Made by a program: the position numbers and the translations under genes
Assembly: GCF_014199435.1 (NCBI RefSeq)
Contig: NZ_JACIJP010000001.1
Location: 1,333,903-1,397,902, forward strand
Reading direction: 5' to 3'
Length of the DNA: 64,000 bases
Origin: Sphingobium subterraneum
Lineage (GTDB): Bacteria > Pseudomonadota > Alphaproteobacteria > Sphingomonadales > Sphingomonadaceae
In this document: positions 53,031 through 62,444 of the stretch, piece after piece
How the letters are laid out: every line of letters begins with the position of its first letter
Position numbering within the stretch: position 1 is the first letter of the stretch
The notes under the pieces: generated by a model
Told to the model about the DNA's origin: nothing
Seen by the model: only the letters and a program-made list of their open reading frames with translations
The model's database searches: none

Positions 53031-53159
53031 ATGACCCGCAAACTTATCGCCGCATTCATTCTGACGTCGTCGCTGGCTCTCGCGGCCTGCAACACGGTCG
53101 AAGGCGCAGGCAAGGACGTCAAGAGCGCCGGATCCGCCGTGGAAAAGGCCGCCAACTAA
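53031..53159 (+). CDS. Entericidin-like small lipoprotein
   Basis: This 42-aa protein has a lysine-led signal peptide, a lipobox LAAC (Cys20) and the entericidin core NTVEGAGKDVKSAGSAVEKAA. EcnA/EcnB-type lipoproteins form an antidote and toxin pair in enterobacteria; here only one copy is present, and many alphaproteobacteria keep single stress-linked copies. The ATG follows AGGAAGG. The gene is transcribed toward tatC and ends just before a shared hairpin. Confidence 0.88.
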   Translation: MTRKLIAAFILTSSLALAACNTVEGAGKDVKSAGSAVEKAAN

Positions 53160-53167
53160 GCGTTATG

Positions 53168-53191
53168 GGACGGAAGGTCCGCCTTCCGTCC
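53168..53191. terminator. Hairpin between entericidin gene and tatC
   Basis: GGACGGAAGG (53168-53177) pairs perfectly with CCTTCCGTCC (53182-53191) across a TCCG loop. TACTTT follows on the plus strand. It lies 8 nt after the entericidin stop and touches the tatC stop, so it probably ends transcription from both sides. Confidence 0.7.
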
Positions 53192-53964
53192 TACTTTACC
53201 GCCTCGATCGCCCGTGACGCCTTTTCCCTGCGCTCGGTGAACCAGATGACGACCAGAGTCATCTCGTAAAGCAGAATGAGCGGGATCGCGAGCATGAGCT
53301 GTGACACGACGTCAGGCGGAGTCAGCACAGCCGCAACGATGAACGCCGCGACGATCATGTATCGCCGCATCCCCAGCAGTTGTGTGCGGCTGACCAACCC
53401 GGCCCGATTGAGCAGCATCAGCAGCACCGGCATCAAAAAGCTGATCCCGAACGCCAGGATGAACTGCATCACCAGCGAGAGATAGGCATCGGTGCTGGGC
53501 AGTGCCTCGACCTGAAGGCCGCTGCTGTTCCCCTGAAATTTCAGGAAAAAGTGGAATGCGGTTGGCATTACCACATAATAGGCAAGCGCCGCCCCCGAGA
53601 TGAACAGCACCGGTGTCGCCAACAGAAAGGGCAACAGCGCCTTCTTTTCCTTGGCATAAAGGCCCGGTGCAACGAACGCCCAGAGCTGGTTCGCGATAAT
53701 CGGGAAGGACAGGAAGAAGCCGCCGAACAGCGCGATTTTCACCTGCACGAAAAATGCTTCGTATAATTTGGTGTAGACCAGCCGCCCGCCCTCAGGCCCA
53801 AACGCTTCCTTGAGCGGCTGTACGAGAAACGCGAACAGCTTGTCCGAAAAATAAAAACAGACCGCAAAACAGATCAGCAGCGCGACAATGCTTTTCAGCA
53901 ACCGCCCGCGCAGTTCGATCAGATGTTCGAGCAAGGGCGCCTTGCTCTCATCAATGTCCATCAT
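53191..53964 (-). CDS. tatC: Twin-arginine translocase subunit TatC
   Basis: This 257-aa six-helix protein is the twin-arginine signal receptor. It has the N-terminal APLLEHLIELRGRLLKS motif, FSFPIIANQLWAFVAPGLY-like wording (LSFPIIANQLWAF), and a conserved glutamate region in the third loop. The ATG overlaps the tatB stop. It is the last of the polA to tatC run of minus-strand genes. Confidence 0.96.
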   Translation of the reverse strand: MMDIDESKAPLLEHLIELRGRLLKSIVALLICFAVCFYFSDKLFAFLVQPLKEAFGPEGGRLVYTKLYEAFFVQVKIALFGGFFLSFPIIANQLWAFVAPGLYAKEKKALLPFLLATPVLFISGAALAYYVVMPTAFHFFLKFQGNSSGLQVEALPSTDAYLSLVMQFILAFGISFLMPVLLMLLNRAGLVSRTQLLGMRRYMIVAAFIVAAVLTPPDVVSQLMLAIPLILLYEMTLVVIWFTERREKASRAIEAVK

Positions 53965-54335
53965 GCCGGGTCGCCCTTTGGCGCGATCGCGGCAGCGGAA
54001 GACGCGCTCGCCGTGCCGTCAGCCATGGCGGTCATCGCACTGTCTGCCTCTTCAACCGCGGCGGAGGATGCCGGAGCAGGCGCATCAAGCGATTCCATGG
54101 GATGTTCGCCCATGATCCGGCGATTATCGGCCGCCCATTTCTTTTCCAGCTCTTCCAGTTCCACTTCCCGGACCATCGCGTCGATGCCGCTGCGGAAATG
54201 GCGGGACATCGCCCGCGCTTTCCCCATCACCTGCCCGACCTTGTACAGCACGCGGGGCAGGTCTTTCGGGCCGATCACGACAATCGCCACGATGGCGATC
54301 ACCAGAAATTCGCCGGAATCCAGTCCAAACATCAA
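53961..54335 (-). CDS. tatB: Sec-independent translocase subunit TatB
   Basis: This 124-aa protein has the N-terminal FGLDSGEFLVIAIVAIVVIGPKDLPRVL helix and hinge typical of TatB. An amphipathic helix (VGQVMGKARAMSRHFRSGIDAM) and an acidic, Ala/Ser-rich tail follow. With TatC it forms the receptor for folded cargo. It lies 21 nt after tatA. Confidence 0.95.
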   Translation of the reverse strand: MMFGLDSGEFLVIAIVAIVVIGPKDLPRVLYKVGQVMGKARAMSRHFRSGIDAMVREVELEELEKKWAADNRRIMGEHPMESLDAPAPASSAAVEEADSAMTAMADGTASASSAAAIAPKGDPA

Positions 54336-54356
54336 TACGCCTGACTAATTCGGGAT

Positions 54357-54596
54357 TCAGCCCTGTTTCTGTTCATCCCGTACCGAGCTCGCTGCGCCAT
54401 CGACGGGCGCCGCCTGGCCTTCAATGCGTGACGCCGGACGCGCGGGGGGGATATCCTCGTCCTCCGCCATGCCCTTCTTGAAGCTCTTGATACCCTTGGC
54501 GACATCGCCCATCAGATCGGAAAAACGGCCCTTGCCGAACAACAGCATCACTACAATGCCAACGACCAGCCAATGCCAGATGCTAAGGCCACCCAT
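54357..54596 (-). CDS. tatA: Sec-independent translocase subunit TatA
   Basis: This 79-aa pore-forming subunit has one short helix followed by the [24 protein letters not shown] amphipathic segment and an acidic tail. TatA multimers open the membrane for folded proteins. It is 29 nt from scpB and heads the tat genes. Confidence 0.96.
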   Translation of the reverse strand: MGGLSIWHWLVVGIVVMLLFGKGRFSDLMGDVAKGIKSFKKGMAEDEDIPPARPASRIEGQAAPVDGAASSVRDEQKQG

Positions 54597-54625
54597 GTCA
54601 AAATCTCCTTGCGTGAAGCCTCTAT

Positions 54626-55222
54626 CTAGGCTTCTTCAGGATCGTTTTCCAGCGTCGAATTTCCCATAAGGTCTTCCAGCGCCAGATCGACCGGATCCAG
54701 CAGCCCAGCCGCACGCAAATCCTCGATTCCGGGCAGGTCACGGCGGCTCGCCAACCCAAAATGGGTCAGGAAATCCGATGTGGTGGCGTAAATGAGTGGC
54801 CGCCCCGGTACCTCGCGCCGCCCGGCCGGGCGAATCCACCCGGCCTGCATCAGGACGTCGAGTGTTCCCTTCGCCACCTGCACGCCCCGGATCGCCTCGA
54901 TCTCGGCACGGCTGACGGGCTCATGATAGGCGACGATCGCCAGCGTCTCCATGCCCGCGCGGGACAGCTTGCGGGGTTCATCCTTCTCGCGCCTCAGGAT
55001 ATAGGCCAGGTCCGGCGCGGTCTGGAAATGCCAGCGCCCACCGCGCTCGACCAGATTGACGCCCCGCCCGGCATAATCCTCCGCCAGCCGGGTTAACGCG
55101 GCGATGATGTCACCCCCTTCGCCCACATGCCCGCGCAGTTCGGTGGTGCTGATCGGCTCGGCGCTGGCGAAAACCGCCGCTTCGACGGCACGCAGGAAAT
55201 CGTCCGGCTCTTCCACGCTCAT
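54626..55222 (-). CDS. scpB: Segregation and condensation protein ScpB
   Basis: This 198-aa winged-helix protein bridges SMC heads with ScpA. It has [15 protein letters not shown] near the start and [18 protein letters not shown] and [22 protein letters not shown] as family segments. The C-terminal tail is acidic. It overlaps the scpA stop by 4 nt. The partner SMC is elsewhere. Confidence 0.95.
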   Translation of the reverse strand: MSVEEPDDFLRAVEAAVFASAEPISTTELRGHVGEGGDIIAALTRLAEDYAGRGVNLVERGGRWHFQTAPDLAYILRREKDEPRKLSRAGMETLAIVAYHEPVSRAEIEAIRGVQVAKGTLDVLMQAGWIRPAGRREVPGRPLIYATTSDFLTHFGLASRRDLPGIEDLRAAGLLDPVDLALEDLMGNSTLENDPEEA

Positions 55223-56025
55223 GCACGCGCCTCCACCGGACGCAGATAGAGCGGCGCGAACGCCTCCTCCTGGCGGATCTGCACCCGCCCCTGCCGCGCC
55301 AGTTCGAGCGCCGCGACAAAGCTGCTGGCGAGCGCCGAGCGCCCAAGCGCGCCAGACAGGCCATCGGGCAGAAACGCCTCCAGCCTTGTCCAGTCGAGAT
55401 GCTGGCCGATAAGGCGACCGACCCGCTCAATCGCATCGTCCAGGGTCATCACCGGGCGGCGTGCGACGAAGTGCACCGCCGGCTGGGTACGCGCTTTCAC
55501 CTGTCCATAGGCGGCGATCAGATCAAACAGACCGGCCTGCCAGACCATCTGCTTTTCGGTGCGCAGACCCTCCGGTGTGGGGCGCACGAACACGTCACGC
55601 CCCACCCGGTCGCGGGCCATCAGCCGCGCGCTTGCGTCGCGCATGGCGTGAAGACGCTGAAGGCGCAGTTGCAGACGCAGGGCCAGTTCTTCGGGCGAGG
55701 GCTGTTCCTGCTCGGCGCGCGGCAGCAGCAGCGCCGATTTGAGATAAGCGAGCCACGCCGCCATGACGAGATAGTCGGCGGCAAGTTCGAGCTTCATCGC
55801 CCGGGCGCCCTCGATAAAGCCGAGATATTGCTCGACCAGCGCCAGAATGGAGATTTCGCGCAGGTCGACTTTCTGGCTGCGCGCCAAAGTGAGCAGCAGG
55901 TCGAGTGGCCCTTCCCAGCTGTCAAAGCTGACCGTCAGGACATCTGCCGACGCGCGGGCGGCGTTCAGGTGATCGGGCGGGAAGAGTTCCGTCTCGAACT
56001 CCGCGATCATGTCCCCCGTTGCCAT
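55219..56025 (-). CDS. scpA: Segregation and condensation protein ScpA
   Basis: This 268-aa kleisin has the N-terminal FDSWEGPLDLLLTLARSQKVDLREISIL motif and KLELAADYLVMAAWLAYLKSALLLP, which contact SMC and ScpB. A C-terminal winged helix with SSFVAALELARQGRVQIRQEEAFAPLYL follows. It lies 3 nt after nagZ. Its role is chromosome condensation and segregation. Confidence 0.95.
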   Translation of the reverse strand: MATGDMIAEFETELFPPDHLNAARASADVLTVSFDSWEGPLDLLLTLARSQKVDLREISILALVEQYLGFIEGARAMKLELAADYLVMAAWLAYLKSALLLPRAEQEQPSPEELALRLQLRLQRLHAMRDASARLMARDRVGRDVFVRPTPEGLRTEKQMVWQAGLFDLIAAYGQVKARTQPAVHFVARRPVMTLDDAIERVGRLIGQHLDWTRLEAFLPDGLSGALGRSALASSFVAALELARQGRVQIRQEEAFAPLYLRPVEARA

Positions 56026-56028
56026 CGT

Positions 56029-57039
56029 TCAGGCCATCACGCCCAGCAGCGCATCGCGCCGCGCGATTAGGCTGTCGAGTGGCTCCGGGTCCGGTGCATC
56101 CGAGAGCGTTGCCATCGCCCGGTCGAGCCGTGCGAGGGATACCGCACCGATCTCCGGCAGCGCGTCGGCGATGCCGACCATCTCGTCCATCCGTCCCCAG
56201 CAATTGAGCGCAATGTCGCATCCCGCCGCGACGACTCCCGCCGCCAGCGTGGGGATGTCGCCCTGTAGCGCCTTCATGTCGAGATCATCGGACATCAGAA
56301 GGCCGTCGAAACCGATCCGCCCGCGGATGATCTCCTCGATCACGACCGGGGAGAGGCTCGCGGGACGTTCCGCATCCCACGCGGTATACACGATATGCGC
56401 GGTCATCCCCATCGGCGCGTCGTTCAGCGCGCGGAACGGGGCAATGTCCGCTTCCAGTTCGCCCTCATTCGCGGTGACGGTGGGCAGTTCCAGATGGCTG
56501 TCGACGCTCGCGCGGCCATGGCCCGGCATATGCTTGACGATGCCGACCACGCCGCCGCGCCGCAGTCCATGGATCGTCGCCCGGCCCAGCGCCGCAACGC
56601 GCATCGGTTCCGCGCCCAGGGTGCGGTCGCCCATGATGTCGCTCGCGCCGTCCTGCCGCACATCGAGCAGCGGGAGCGCATCGACATTGATGCCCACCTC
56701 GCGCAGCGTCGCGGCGATCGCCTGCGCATTGGCGCGGCACGCCTCGATCGCGCTGGCGGGTGCGAGATCGTAGAGGCGGTCGAACTGCATGGGTGCGGGG
56801 AACGCGGGCCAGACCGGCGGCTGCATCCGGGCGACGCGGCCGCCTTCCTGGTCGACCATGATGAGCAGATCGTCCCGCCCGTGCAGCGCGCGCAGATCGT
56901 CGGTCAGCGCGCGCAATTGCTCCCGCTCGACGATGTTGCGCTTGAACAGGATATAGCCCGCCGGGTCGCTGTCCGCGAAGAACGCGCGCTCATCGGCGTT
57001 GAGGCGCTCCCCGGCCAGACCGAAGATAACGGGCTTCAT
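56029..57039 (-). CDS. nagZ: Beta-N-acetylhexosaminidase NagZ
   Basis: This 336-aa GH3 enzyme removes GlcNAc from recycled muropeptides in the cytoplasm. The KHMPGHGRASVDSHLELP loop with the general acid Asp/His pair is diagnostic, and the nucleophile lies in LLMSDDLDMKAL. I start at the ATG at 57039 (MKPVIFGLAG), with GAAG upstream, instead of one 33 nt earlier. It opens the nagZ-scpAB-tat run. Confidence 0.95.
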   Translation of the reverse strand: MKPVIFGLAGERLNADERAFFADSDPAGYILFKRNIVEREQLRALTDDLRALHGRDDLLIMVDQEGGRVARMQPPVWPAFPAPMQFDRLYDLAPASAIEACRANAQAIAATLREVGINVDALPLLDVRQDGASDIMGDRTLGAEPMRVAALGRATIHGLRRGGVVGIVKHMPGHGRASVDSHLELPTVTANEGELEADIAPFRALNDAPMGMTAHIVYTAWDAERPASLSPVVIEEIIRGRIGFDGLLMSDDLDMKALQGDIPTLAAGVVAAGCDIALNCWGRMDEMVGIADALPEIGAVSLARLDRAMATLSDAPDPEPLDSLIARRDALLGVMA

Positions 57040-57102
57040 CGGCGAAGATCTTGGATGCTGGACATGCGCCAACCTAACGCGGGCTGGGGCGCGGTTAAAG
57101 AC

Positions 57103-57528
57103 CTAATCCACCACCGCCAGATGGGGCGCTGCGTTGCGCGGATCGCCCTCCCGATTGATCATCGCCTGCGCCATATGCCCCAGGCGCTCGGCCATAGCCT
57201 GCCCCAGTTCGCGGTCGACGCCGGGTTGCCCGGCGATCGCGCGGGCCATGGCATCCGCCCACTGCGCGGCGACTTCAACCGGAATCGGGAAGCGCCGATG
57301 CAGCGACATCACGCACAGCCCGCGCTCGAACCAGTCGCGTGGCCCCCCGAGCCAGGCGTTGAGGAACAGCTTCAGGCCATGGCTTGCGGAGGAAAGATCC
57401 GCCGCATGCAGCGCGCGCAGATCGGCATAAGCCGGGTCGCTGTCCATCAGCGCGTAGAAGCGATCGACGATTCCCGCCACCGCTGCGTTGCCCCCCAGCC
57501 GCTCGAACGGCGTCTGTGCCTTTTCCAT
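57103..57528 (-). CDS. Group II truncated hemoglobin
   Basis: This 141-aa globin starts with TPFERLGGNAAVAGIVDRFYALMDSDP, typical of group II truncated hemoglobins. The aromatic/His region SHGLKLFLNAWLGGPRDWFERG and a proximal-histidine segment SLHRRFPIP are seen. It could bind oxygen or nitric oxide. The ATG at 57528 is preceded by GGAGGATC. It lies between polA and nagZ, with no obvious partner. Confidence 0.88.
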   Translation of the reverse strand: MEKAQTPFERLGGNAAVAGIVDRFYALMDSDPAYADLRALHAADLSSASHGLKLFLNAWLGGPRDWFERGLCVMSLHRRFPIPVEVAAQWADAMARAIAGQPGVDRELGQAMAERLGHMAQAMINREGDPRNAAPHLAVVD

Positions 57529-57611
57529 CCGATCCTCCGCCAACATCCGGATGGCAGAGATGCCTATTGCGAGAGGACGCGTCCTTGATGCGGATCAAAT
57601 GGTGCGCGGAG

Positions 57612-60455
57612 TTAGTGCGCGGCGCCCCAGCTCTTGCCCGTGCCTACCTCGACGGCCAGCGGCACGCTGATGGTGACGAGCGGGCTGGCCGCATTTTCCA
57701 TCACCTCGCGGATGACCGCACCGGCCGCTTCGGCATCGGCTTCGGGCACCTCGAACACCAGTTCGTCATGCACCTGGAGCAGCATCCGGGTCTCGGCCAG
57801 CCCCGCGCGCTCCAGCGCCGGACCCATCCGCGCCATCGCCCGCTTGATGATGTCGGCGCTCGTCCCCTGAATCGGCGCGTTAATCGCGGCGCGCTCAGCC
57901 CCCTGCCGCTCGTGCTGGATCGCCGCCTTGATGCGCGGGAACCACGTCTTGCGCCCGAATAAAGTCTGCGTGAAGCCGGTCGCCCGCGCCTTTTCCAGCG
58001 TGTCGCCGATATAGACGCCGATGCCCGGAAACCGGTCGTAATAGCGCGCGATCATGTCCTGCGCCTCGTCGGGAGTGATCTCCAGCCGGGCCGCGAGACC
58101 CCAGCGCGATATGCCGTAGAGGATCGCGAAGTTGATCGTTTTCGCCCGACCACGCGTCTCGCGATCCACCCGGCCGAACAGTTCCTGCGCGGTGGCGGCG
58201 TGAATGTCCTCCCCGGCAAGAAACGCTTCCTTGAGGGCAGGAACGTCCGCCATATGCGCGGCAAGCCGAAGCTCGATCTGGCTGTAGTCGGCGGCGAGCA
58301 GCAGCTTGCCCTCCTCGGCGATGAACGCGTCGCGGATCTGCCGCCCGATCTCGGTACGGATGGGAATATTCTGGAGATTGGGATCGGTCGAGGACAGGCG
58401 CCCGGTCTGCGCGCCGGTCAGGCTGTAGCTGGTGTGAACCCGCCCCGTCGCCGGGTTGATCTGCGCCTGCAGGGCGTCGGTATAGGTCGACTTCAGCTTC
58501 GAAAACTGCCGCCATTCGAGCACCTTGCCGGAAATCTCGGACCCTTCGGCCTTCAGCTTTTCCAGGATCGTGACGTCGGTGGAATAGCCTCCGGCCTTGC
58601 CCTTCTTGCCGCCCTTGTGGCCCAGCTTGTCGAACAGGATTTCGCCCAATTGCTTGGGACTGCCGATCGAGAAAGGCTGGCCCGCATACTCGTGGATTTC
58701 CTTTTCGAGCGCGAGGATGCCGTCGGCGAACTCGCCTGACAGTCGGGAGAGATAATCCCGGTCCACCTTGATGCCGGTCCGCTCCATGGCGGCGATCACC
58801 GGCACGAGCGGGCGATCGACCAGCTCATAGACGCGCGTCACCCCTTCGGCGTGCAGCCGTGGCTTGAACCGGTGCCACAGGCGCAGGGTCACCTCGGCGT
58901 CCTCGGCGGCATATTCGGTGGCGCGGTCGAGCGGCACTTCGGCGAAGCTGATCGCCTTCTTGCCCGTCCCCGCGACATCCTTGAAGCCGATGCACGCATG
59001 GTCGAGATGCGCGCGCGCCGCCTCGTCCATGCCATGCCCCGCGAGGCCCTTGCCCGCTTCCAGATCGAAACTCATCAGGATCGTGTCGTCGAACGGCGCG
59101 ATGCGCAGCCCGCCGATGCCCGCGGCCGCGCGGTCCAGCACGTTGAGATCATATTTGAGATTATGCCCGATCTTGAGCACGCCCTCATCCTCCAGCAACG
59201 GCTTCAACCGCGCGAGCGTCCAGCCCGCGTCCAGTTGATCCGGCTTCTCGGCGAACATGTCCGTCCCGCCGTGGGCGAGCGGGATGTAGCAGGCCCGGCC
59301 CGGCCCGGTCGACAGGCTGATCCCCACCAGCCGCGCGGTAATGGAATCGAGCGCGTCGGTCTCGGTGTCGATCGCGACGATCCCTTCTGCGCGCGCTTCG
59401 GCAATCCAGCGATCGAGCGCGTCTTCGCTCGTGACGGTTTCGTAAAGGCTGCGGTCAATCGGCGGCATCGCCATGAAACCCGGCGCGGGATCGGCCTTGG
59501 GCGCACCCCCCTCCTCGGTCCCGGCGAGCTTCATCTGCACGCGGGGCGCGTTGGGGCTGGTCATCGCACCCCCTGCCCCGGCCGACGATCCATCCAGCCG
59601 CGTCAGCAGCGAGTTGAACCCGTGATAGGTCAGAAATTCCCGCAGCGGCTCGGGCGGGATCGCGCCCAGCACCAGATCGTCGAGCGGATCGGGCAACGGG
59701 ACTTCGCGATGCAGCTCCACCAGTTGCCGCGACAGCCGCGCCATCCCTTCATGCTCGATCAGATTGTCGCGCATCTTGGATGGCTTCATAGCCGGGGCGG
59801 CCGCGAGTACGGCATCGAGCGTGCCATATTCGGTGATGAGCTTCGCTGCCGTTTTCGGCCCGATGCCCGGAACGCCCGGCACATTGTCCACGCTGTCGCC
59901 CATCAGCGCGAGCACATCGCCCAGCTTGTCTGGATCGACGCCGAACTTGTCCTGCACATAGCCGGGACCGCGCCGCTCGTTCTTCATCGTGTCGAGCATG
60001 TCGACGCCCGGCTGAATGAGCTGCGCGAGATCCTTGTCCGACGATACAATGGTGACGTGCCAGCCGCGCTTGACCGCCTCGACCGTATAGCTGGCGATGA
60101 TGTCGTCCGCCTCGAACCCTTCTTCCTCGATGCAGGGCAAAGAGAAGGCGCGCGTCGCGTCACGGATCATCGGGAACTGGGGGATCAGGTCTTCGGGTGC
60201 GGGCGGGCGGTTCGCCTTATACTGGTCGTACAGATCGTTGCGGAACGTCTTGCTCGACTTGTCGAAGATCACCGCGAGATGCGTCGGCCCGTCCGCGTGG
60301 TGCAGATCGGCCGCGAGTTTCCACAGCATCGCCGTATAGCCATAGACCGCCCCGGCGGGCTGGCCGTGCCGGTTCGTGAGCGGCGGCAGCTGGTGATAGG
60401 CACGGAAAATATAGCCGCTGCCATCGACGAGGTAGAGATGATTCTGTTCCGACAT
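57612..60455 (-). CDS. polA: DNA polymerase I
   Basis: This 947-aa polymerase has the 5'-3' exonuclease (about 1-290, LYLVDGSGYIFRAYH with YKANRP), a 3'-5' exonuclease domain with the acidic VAIDTETDALDS and HNLKYDLNVLDR, and family A polymerase motifs. The latter are DYSQIELRLAAHMADV (A), the O-helix RGRAKTINFAILYG (B) and LQVHDELVFEVP (C). All three activities appear intact. The start at 60455 (MSEQNHLYLVDG) is preferred over an upstream in-frame ATG. It repairs DNA and matures Okazaki fragments. Confidence 0.97.
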   Translation of the reverse strand: MSEQNHLYLVDGSGYIFRAYHQLPPLTNRHGQPAGAVYGYTAMLWKLAADLHHADGPTHLAVIFDKSSKTFRNDLYDQYKANRPPAPEDLIPQFPMIRDATRAFSLPCIEEEGFEADDIIASYTVEAVKRGWHVTIVSSDKDLAQLIQPGVDMLDTMKNERRGPGYVQDKFGVDPDKLGDVLALMGDSVDNVPGVPGIGPKTAAKLITEYGTLDAVLAAAPAMKPSKMRDNLIEHEGMARLSRQLVELHREVPLPDPLDDLVLGAIPPEPLREFLTYHGFNSLLTRLDGSSAGAGGAMTSPNAPRVQMKLAGTEEGGAPKADPAPGFMAMPPIDRSLYETVTSEDALDRWIAEARAEGIVAIDTETDALDSITARLVGISLSTGPGRACYIPLAHGGTDMFAEKPDQLDAGWTLARLKPLLEDEGVLKIGHNLKYDLNVLDRAAAGIGGLRIAPFDDTILMSFDLEAGKGLAGHGMDEAARAHLDHACIGFKDVAGTGKKAISFAEVPLDRATEYAAEDAEVTLRLWHRFKPRLHAEGVTRVYELVDRPLVPVIAAMERTGIKVDRDYLSRLSGEFADGILALEKEIHEYAGQPFSIGSPKQLGEILFDKLGHKGGKKGKAGGYSTDVTILEKLKAEGSEISGKVLEWRQFSKLKSTYTDALQAQINPATGRVHTSYSLTGAQTGRLSSTDPNLQNIPIRTEIGRQIRDAFIAEEGKLLLAADYSQIELRLAAHMADVPALKEAFLAGEDIHAATAQELFGRVDRETRGRAKTINFAILYGISRWGLAARLEITPDEAQDMIARYYDRFPGIGVYIGDTLEKARATGFTQTLFGRKTWFPRIKAAIQHERQGAERAAINAPIQGTSADIIKRAMARMGPALERAGLAETRMLLQVHDELVFEVPEADAEAAGAVIREVMENAASPLVTISVPLAVEVGTGKSWGAAH

Positions 60456-60577
60456 GGCAGCGGAATAGCGCAGCCACGCCCGCCTGCCAAATGAAGCGGT
60501 CACGGGCCGAGCCGCATTGGCTTTTGCCCCGCCTGCCGTTAAAGGCCGCGCATCCCGCTGATCAAGGAATCTGGCCC

Positions 60578-61564
60578 ATGACCCTGCATATGCCCGCCGA
60601 ATGGGCGCTTCATGAATGGGTGTGGATCGGCTTTCCGTCCAATCCGGCGGAATGGCACGCCCCCTTTGCCGATGCGCAGCGGCAGATCGCCGCCTTCGCC
60701 AACGCCATCCATGCCGGGGGCGCGGGCGAACCGGTGCGCCTGATCGTCGGCGATGCCGCCAATGCCGACATCGCGCGCGCGCTGGTGGAACCGGGCGTCG
60801 ACGTCATCGTCGAGCCGATTGGCGATGTCTGGCTGCGCGATACCGGTCCGATCTGCGTCATCCGCCCGGATGGCAGCCGCGCGCTGGTCGATTTTGGCTT
60901 CAACGGCTGGGGCGGCAAATATGTGATGGCGGGCGACGAGGATATCGGCGCGCGTCTGGCTGCAGGAACCGGCCTCCCGACCGCCACCGCGCCGTGGATC
61001 TTCGAGGGCGGCGCGGTCGATACGGACGGCACCGGCCTCTTCGTCACGACCGAGCAGTGCCTGCTCAACCCCAACCGCAACCCCGCGCTCGACCGGGGGC
61101 AGATCGAGACGCTGCTCGCCGGGTCACTCGGCCTGTCCGACATGCTGTGGCTGGGCGAGGGTCTGGTCAACGACCATACCGACGGCCATGTCGACAACCT
61201 CGCCCGCTTTGTCGCGCCCGGCGTCATCGCCATTCCCCAAGCGACCACCGACGATGATCCCCATGCGGCGATCTATGCCGACGCCACCGCGCGGGCCAAA
61301 GCGCATGGCCTCACCGTCGCGCCGATGCCTTCGCCCGGCCGGATGCTGATGGATGGCGAAGTGGTGCCGGCATCCTACATGAACTTCTATATCGGCAATG
61401 CCGCTGTCGTCGTCCCGGTCTATGGCGCGGCGAACGACGATGCCGCGCTCGACGCGCTGCACCCCTTCTTTCCCGGACGCGCCCTTGTCGGCCTGCGCAG
61501 CGATGCTATCTTGAGCGGCGGCGGGAGCTTCCACTGCACCAGCCAGCAGATGCCAGCCGCCTAG
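60578..61564 (+). CDS. aguA: Agmatine deiminase
   Basis: This 328-aa pentein enzyme converts agmatine to N-carbamoylputrescine. The family motifs DVWLRDTGPICVI, FNGWGGKY, FEGGAVDTDG, NDHTDGHVDN and the C-terminal catalytic Cys in GGGSFHCTSQQ are all present. The start ATG is preceded by AAGGA, 11 nt upstream. It is followed 10 nt later by aguB, so the two-step route to putrescine is encoded as a unit. It is divergent from polA. Confidence 0.95.
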   Translation: MTLHMPAEWALHEWVWIGFPSNPAEWHAPFADAQRQIAAFANAIHAGGAGEPVRLIVGDAANADIARALVEPGVDVIVEPIGDVWLRDTGPICVIRPDGSRALVDFGFNGWGGKYVMAGDEDIGARLAAGTGLPTATAPWIFEGGAVDTDGTGLFVTTEQCLLNPNRNPALDRGQIETLLAGSLGLSDMLWLGEGLVNDHTDGHVDNLARFVAPGVIAIPQATTDDDPHAAIYADATARAKAHGLTVAPMPSPGRMLMDGEVVPASYMNFYIGNAAVVVPVYGAANDDAALDALHPFFPGRALVGLRSDAILSGGGSFHCTSQQMPAA

Positions 61565-61574
61565 GAAAGCCCCG

Positions 61575-62444
61575 ATGACCAAAGCCACCGTCGCCGCCCT
61601 GCAACTCGCCCTGACCGACGATATCGATGAGAATATCGCGCGGGTGAGCGGGCACATCCGCAAGGCTGCGGTGCGCGGCGCGAAGATCATCCTGCCGCCC
61701 GAACTGTTTGAGGGTCATTATTTCTGCGTCACGGAAGAAGAGGAAAAATTCGCCCGGGCCCGCCCGCTGGCCGATCACCCCGCTGTGCTCGCCATGCAGG
61801 CGCTCGCCGCCGAGTTGCAGGTCTATATCCCCACGAGCTTCTTCGAACGCGACGGCCAGCATCATTACAACAGCCTCGCGATGATCGACGATACCGGCGC
61901 GATCATGGGCACCTACCGCAAGAGCCACATTCCCGACGGGCCGGGCTATGAGGAGAAATATTTTTTCCGCCCCGGCAACACGGGGTTCCGTGTGTGGGAG
62001 ACGAAATATGGCACGATCGGCGTCGGCATCTGCTGGGACCAGTGGTACCCGGAAACGGCCCGTATCATGGCGCTGATGGGCGCGGAAATGCTGCTCTTCC
62101 CGACCGCGATCGGATCGGAACCCTATGACACCGATCTCGACACCAGCAAGATGTGGCGGCGGGCGATGCTCGGCCATGCGGTCAGCAACTGCATGCCGGT
62201 GATCGCCGCCAACCGCATCGGCACGGAACGCGCGAGCGAGGACAGCCCGAACGAAGCAACCTTTTACGGTCACAGTTTCATCTGCGACGAATGGGGCGAA
62301 TTCGTCGCCGAGGTCGAGGATTGGCAGACCGGCGCCCTCGTCGCCACGCTCGATCTGGACCGTGCCCGGCGGCACCGCGCGGGCATGGGTTTCTTCCGCG
62401 ACCGCCGCCCGGATCTCTACGGCCGCCTGGTGCAGGACATCTGA
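61575..62444 (+). CDS. aguB: N-carbamoylputrescine amidase
   Basis: This 289-aa nitrilase-superfamily enzyme hydrolyses N-carbamoylputrescine to putrescine. The Glu-Lys-Cys triad is visible in LPPELFEG, GTYRKSHIPDGPGY and GVGICWDQWYPE. The segment EKYFFRPGNTGFRVW matches the carbamoylputrescine amidase subgroup. It works with aguA. folK begins at the next base after its stop. Confidence 0.96.
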   Translation: MTKATVAALQLALTDDIDENIARVSGHIRKAAVRGAKIILPPELFEGHYFCVTEEEEKFARARPLADHPAVLAMQALAAELQVYIPTSFFERDGQHHYNSLAMIDDTGAIMGTYRKSHIPDGPGYEEKYFFRPGNTGFRVWETKYGTIGVGICWDQWYPETARIMALMGAEMLLFPTAIGSEPYDTDLDTSKMWRRAMLGHAVSNCMPVIAANRIGTERASEDSPNEATFYGHSFICDEWGEFVAEVEDWQTGALVATLDLDRARRHRAGMGFFRDRRPDLYGRLVQDI

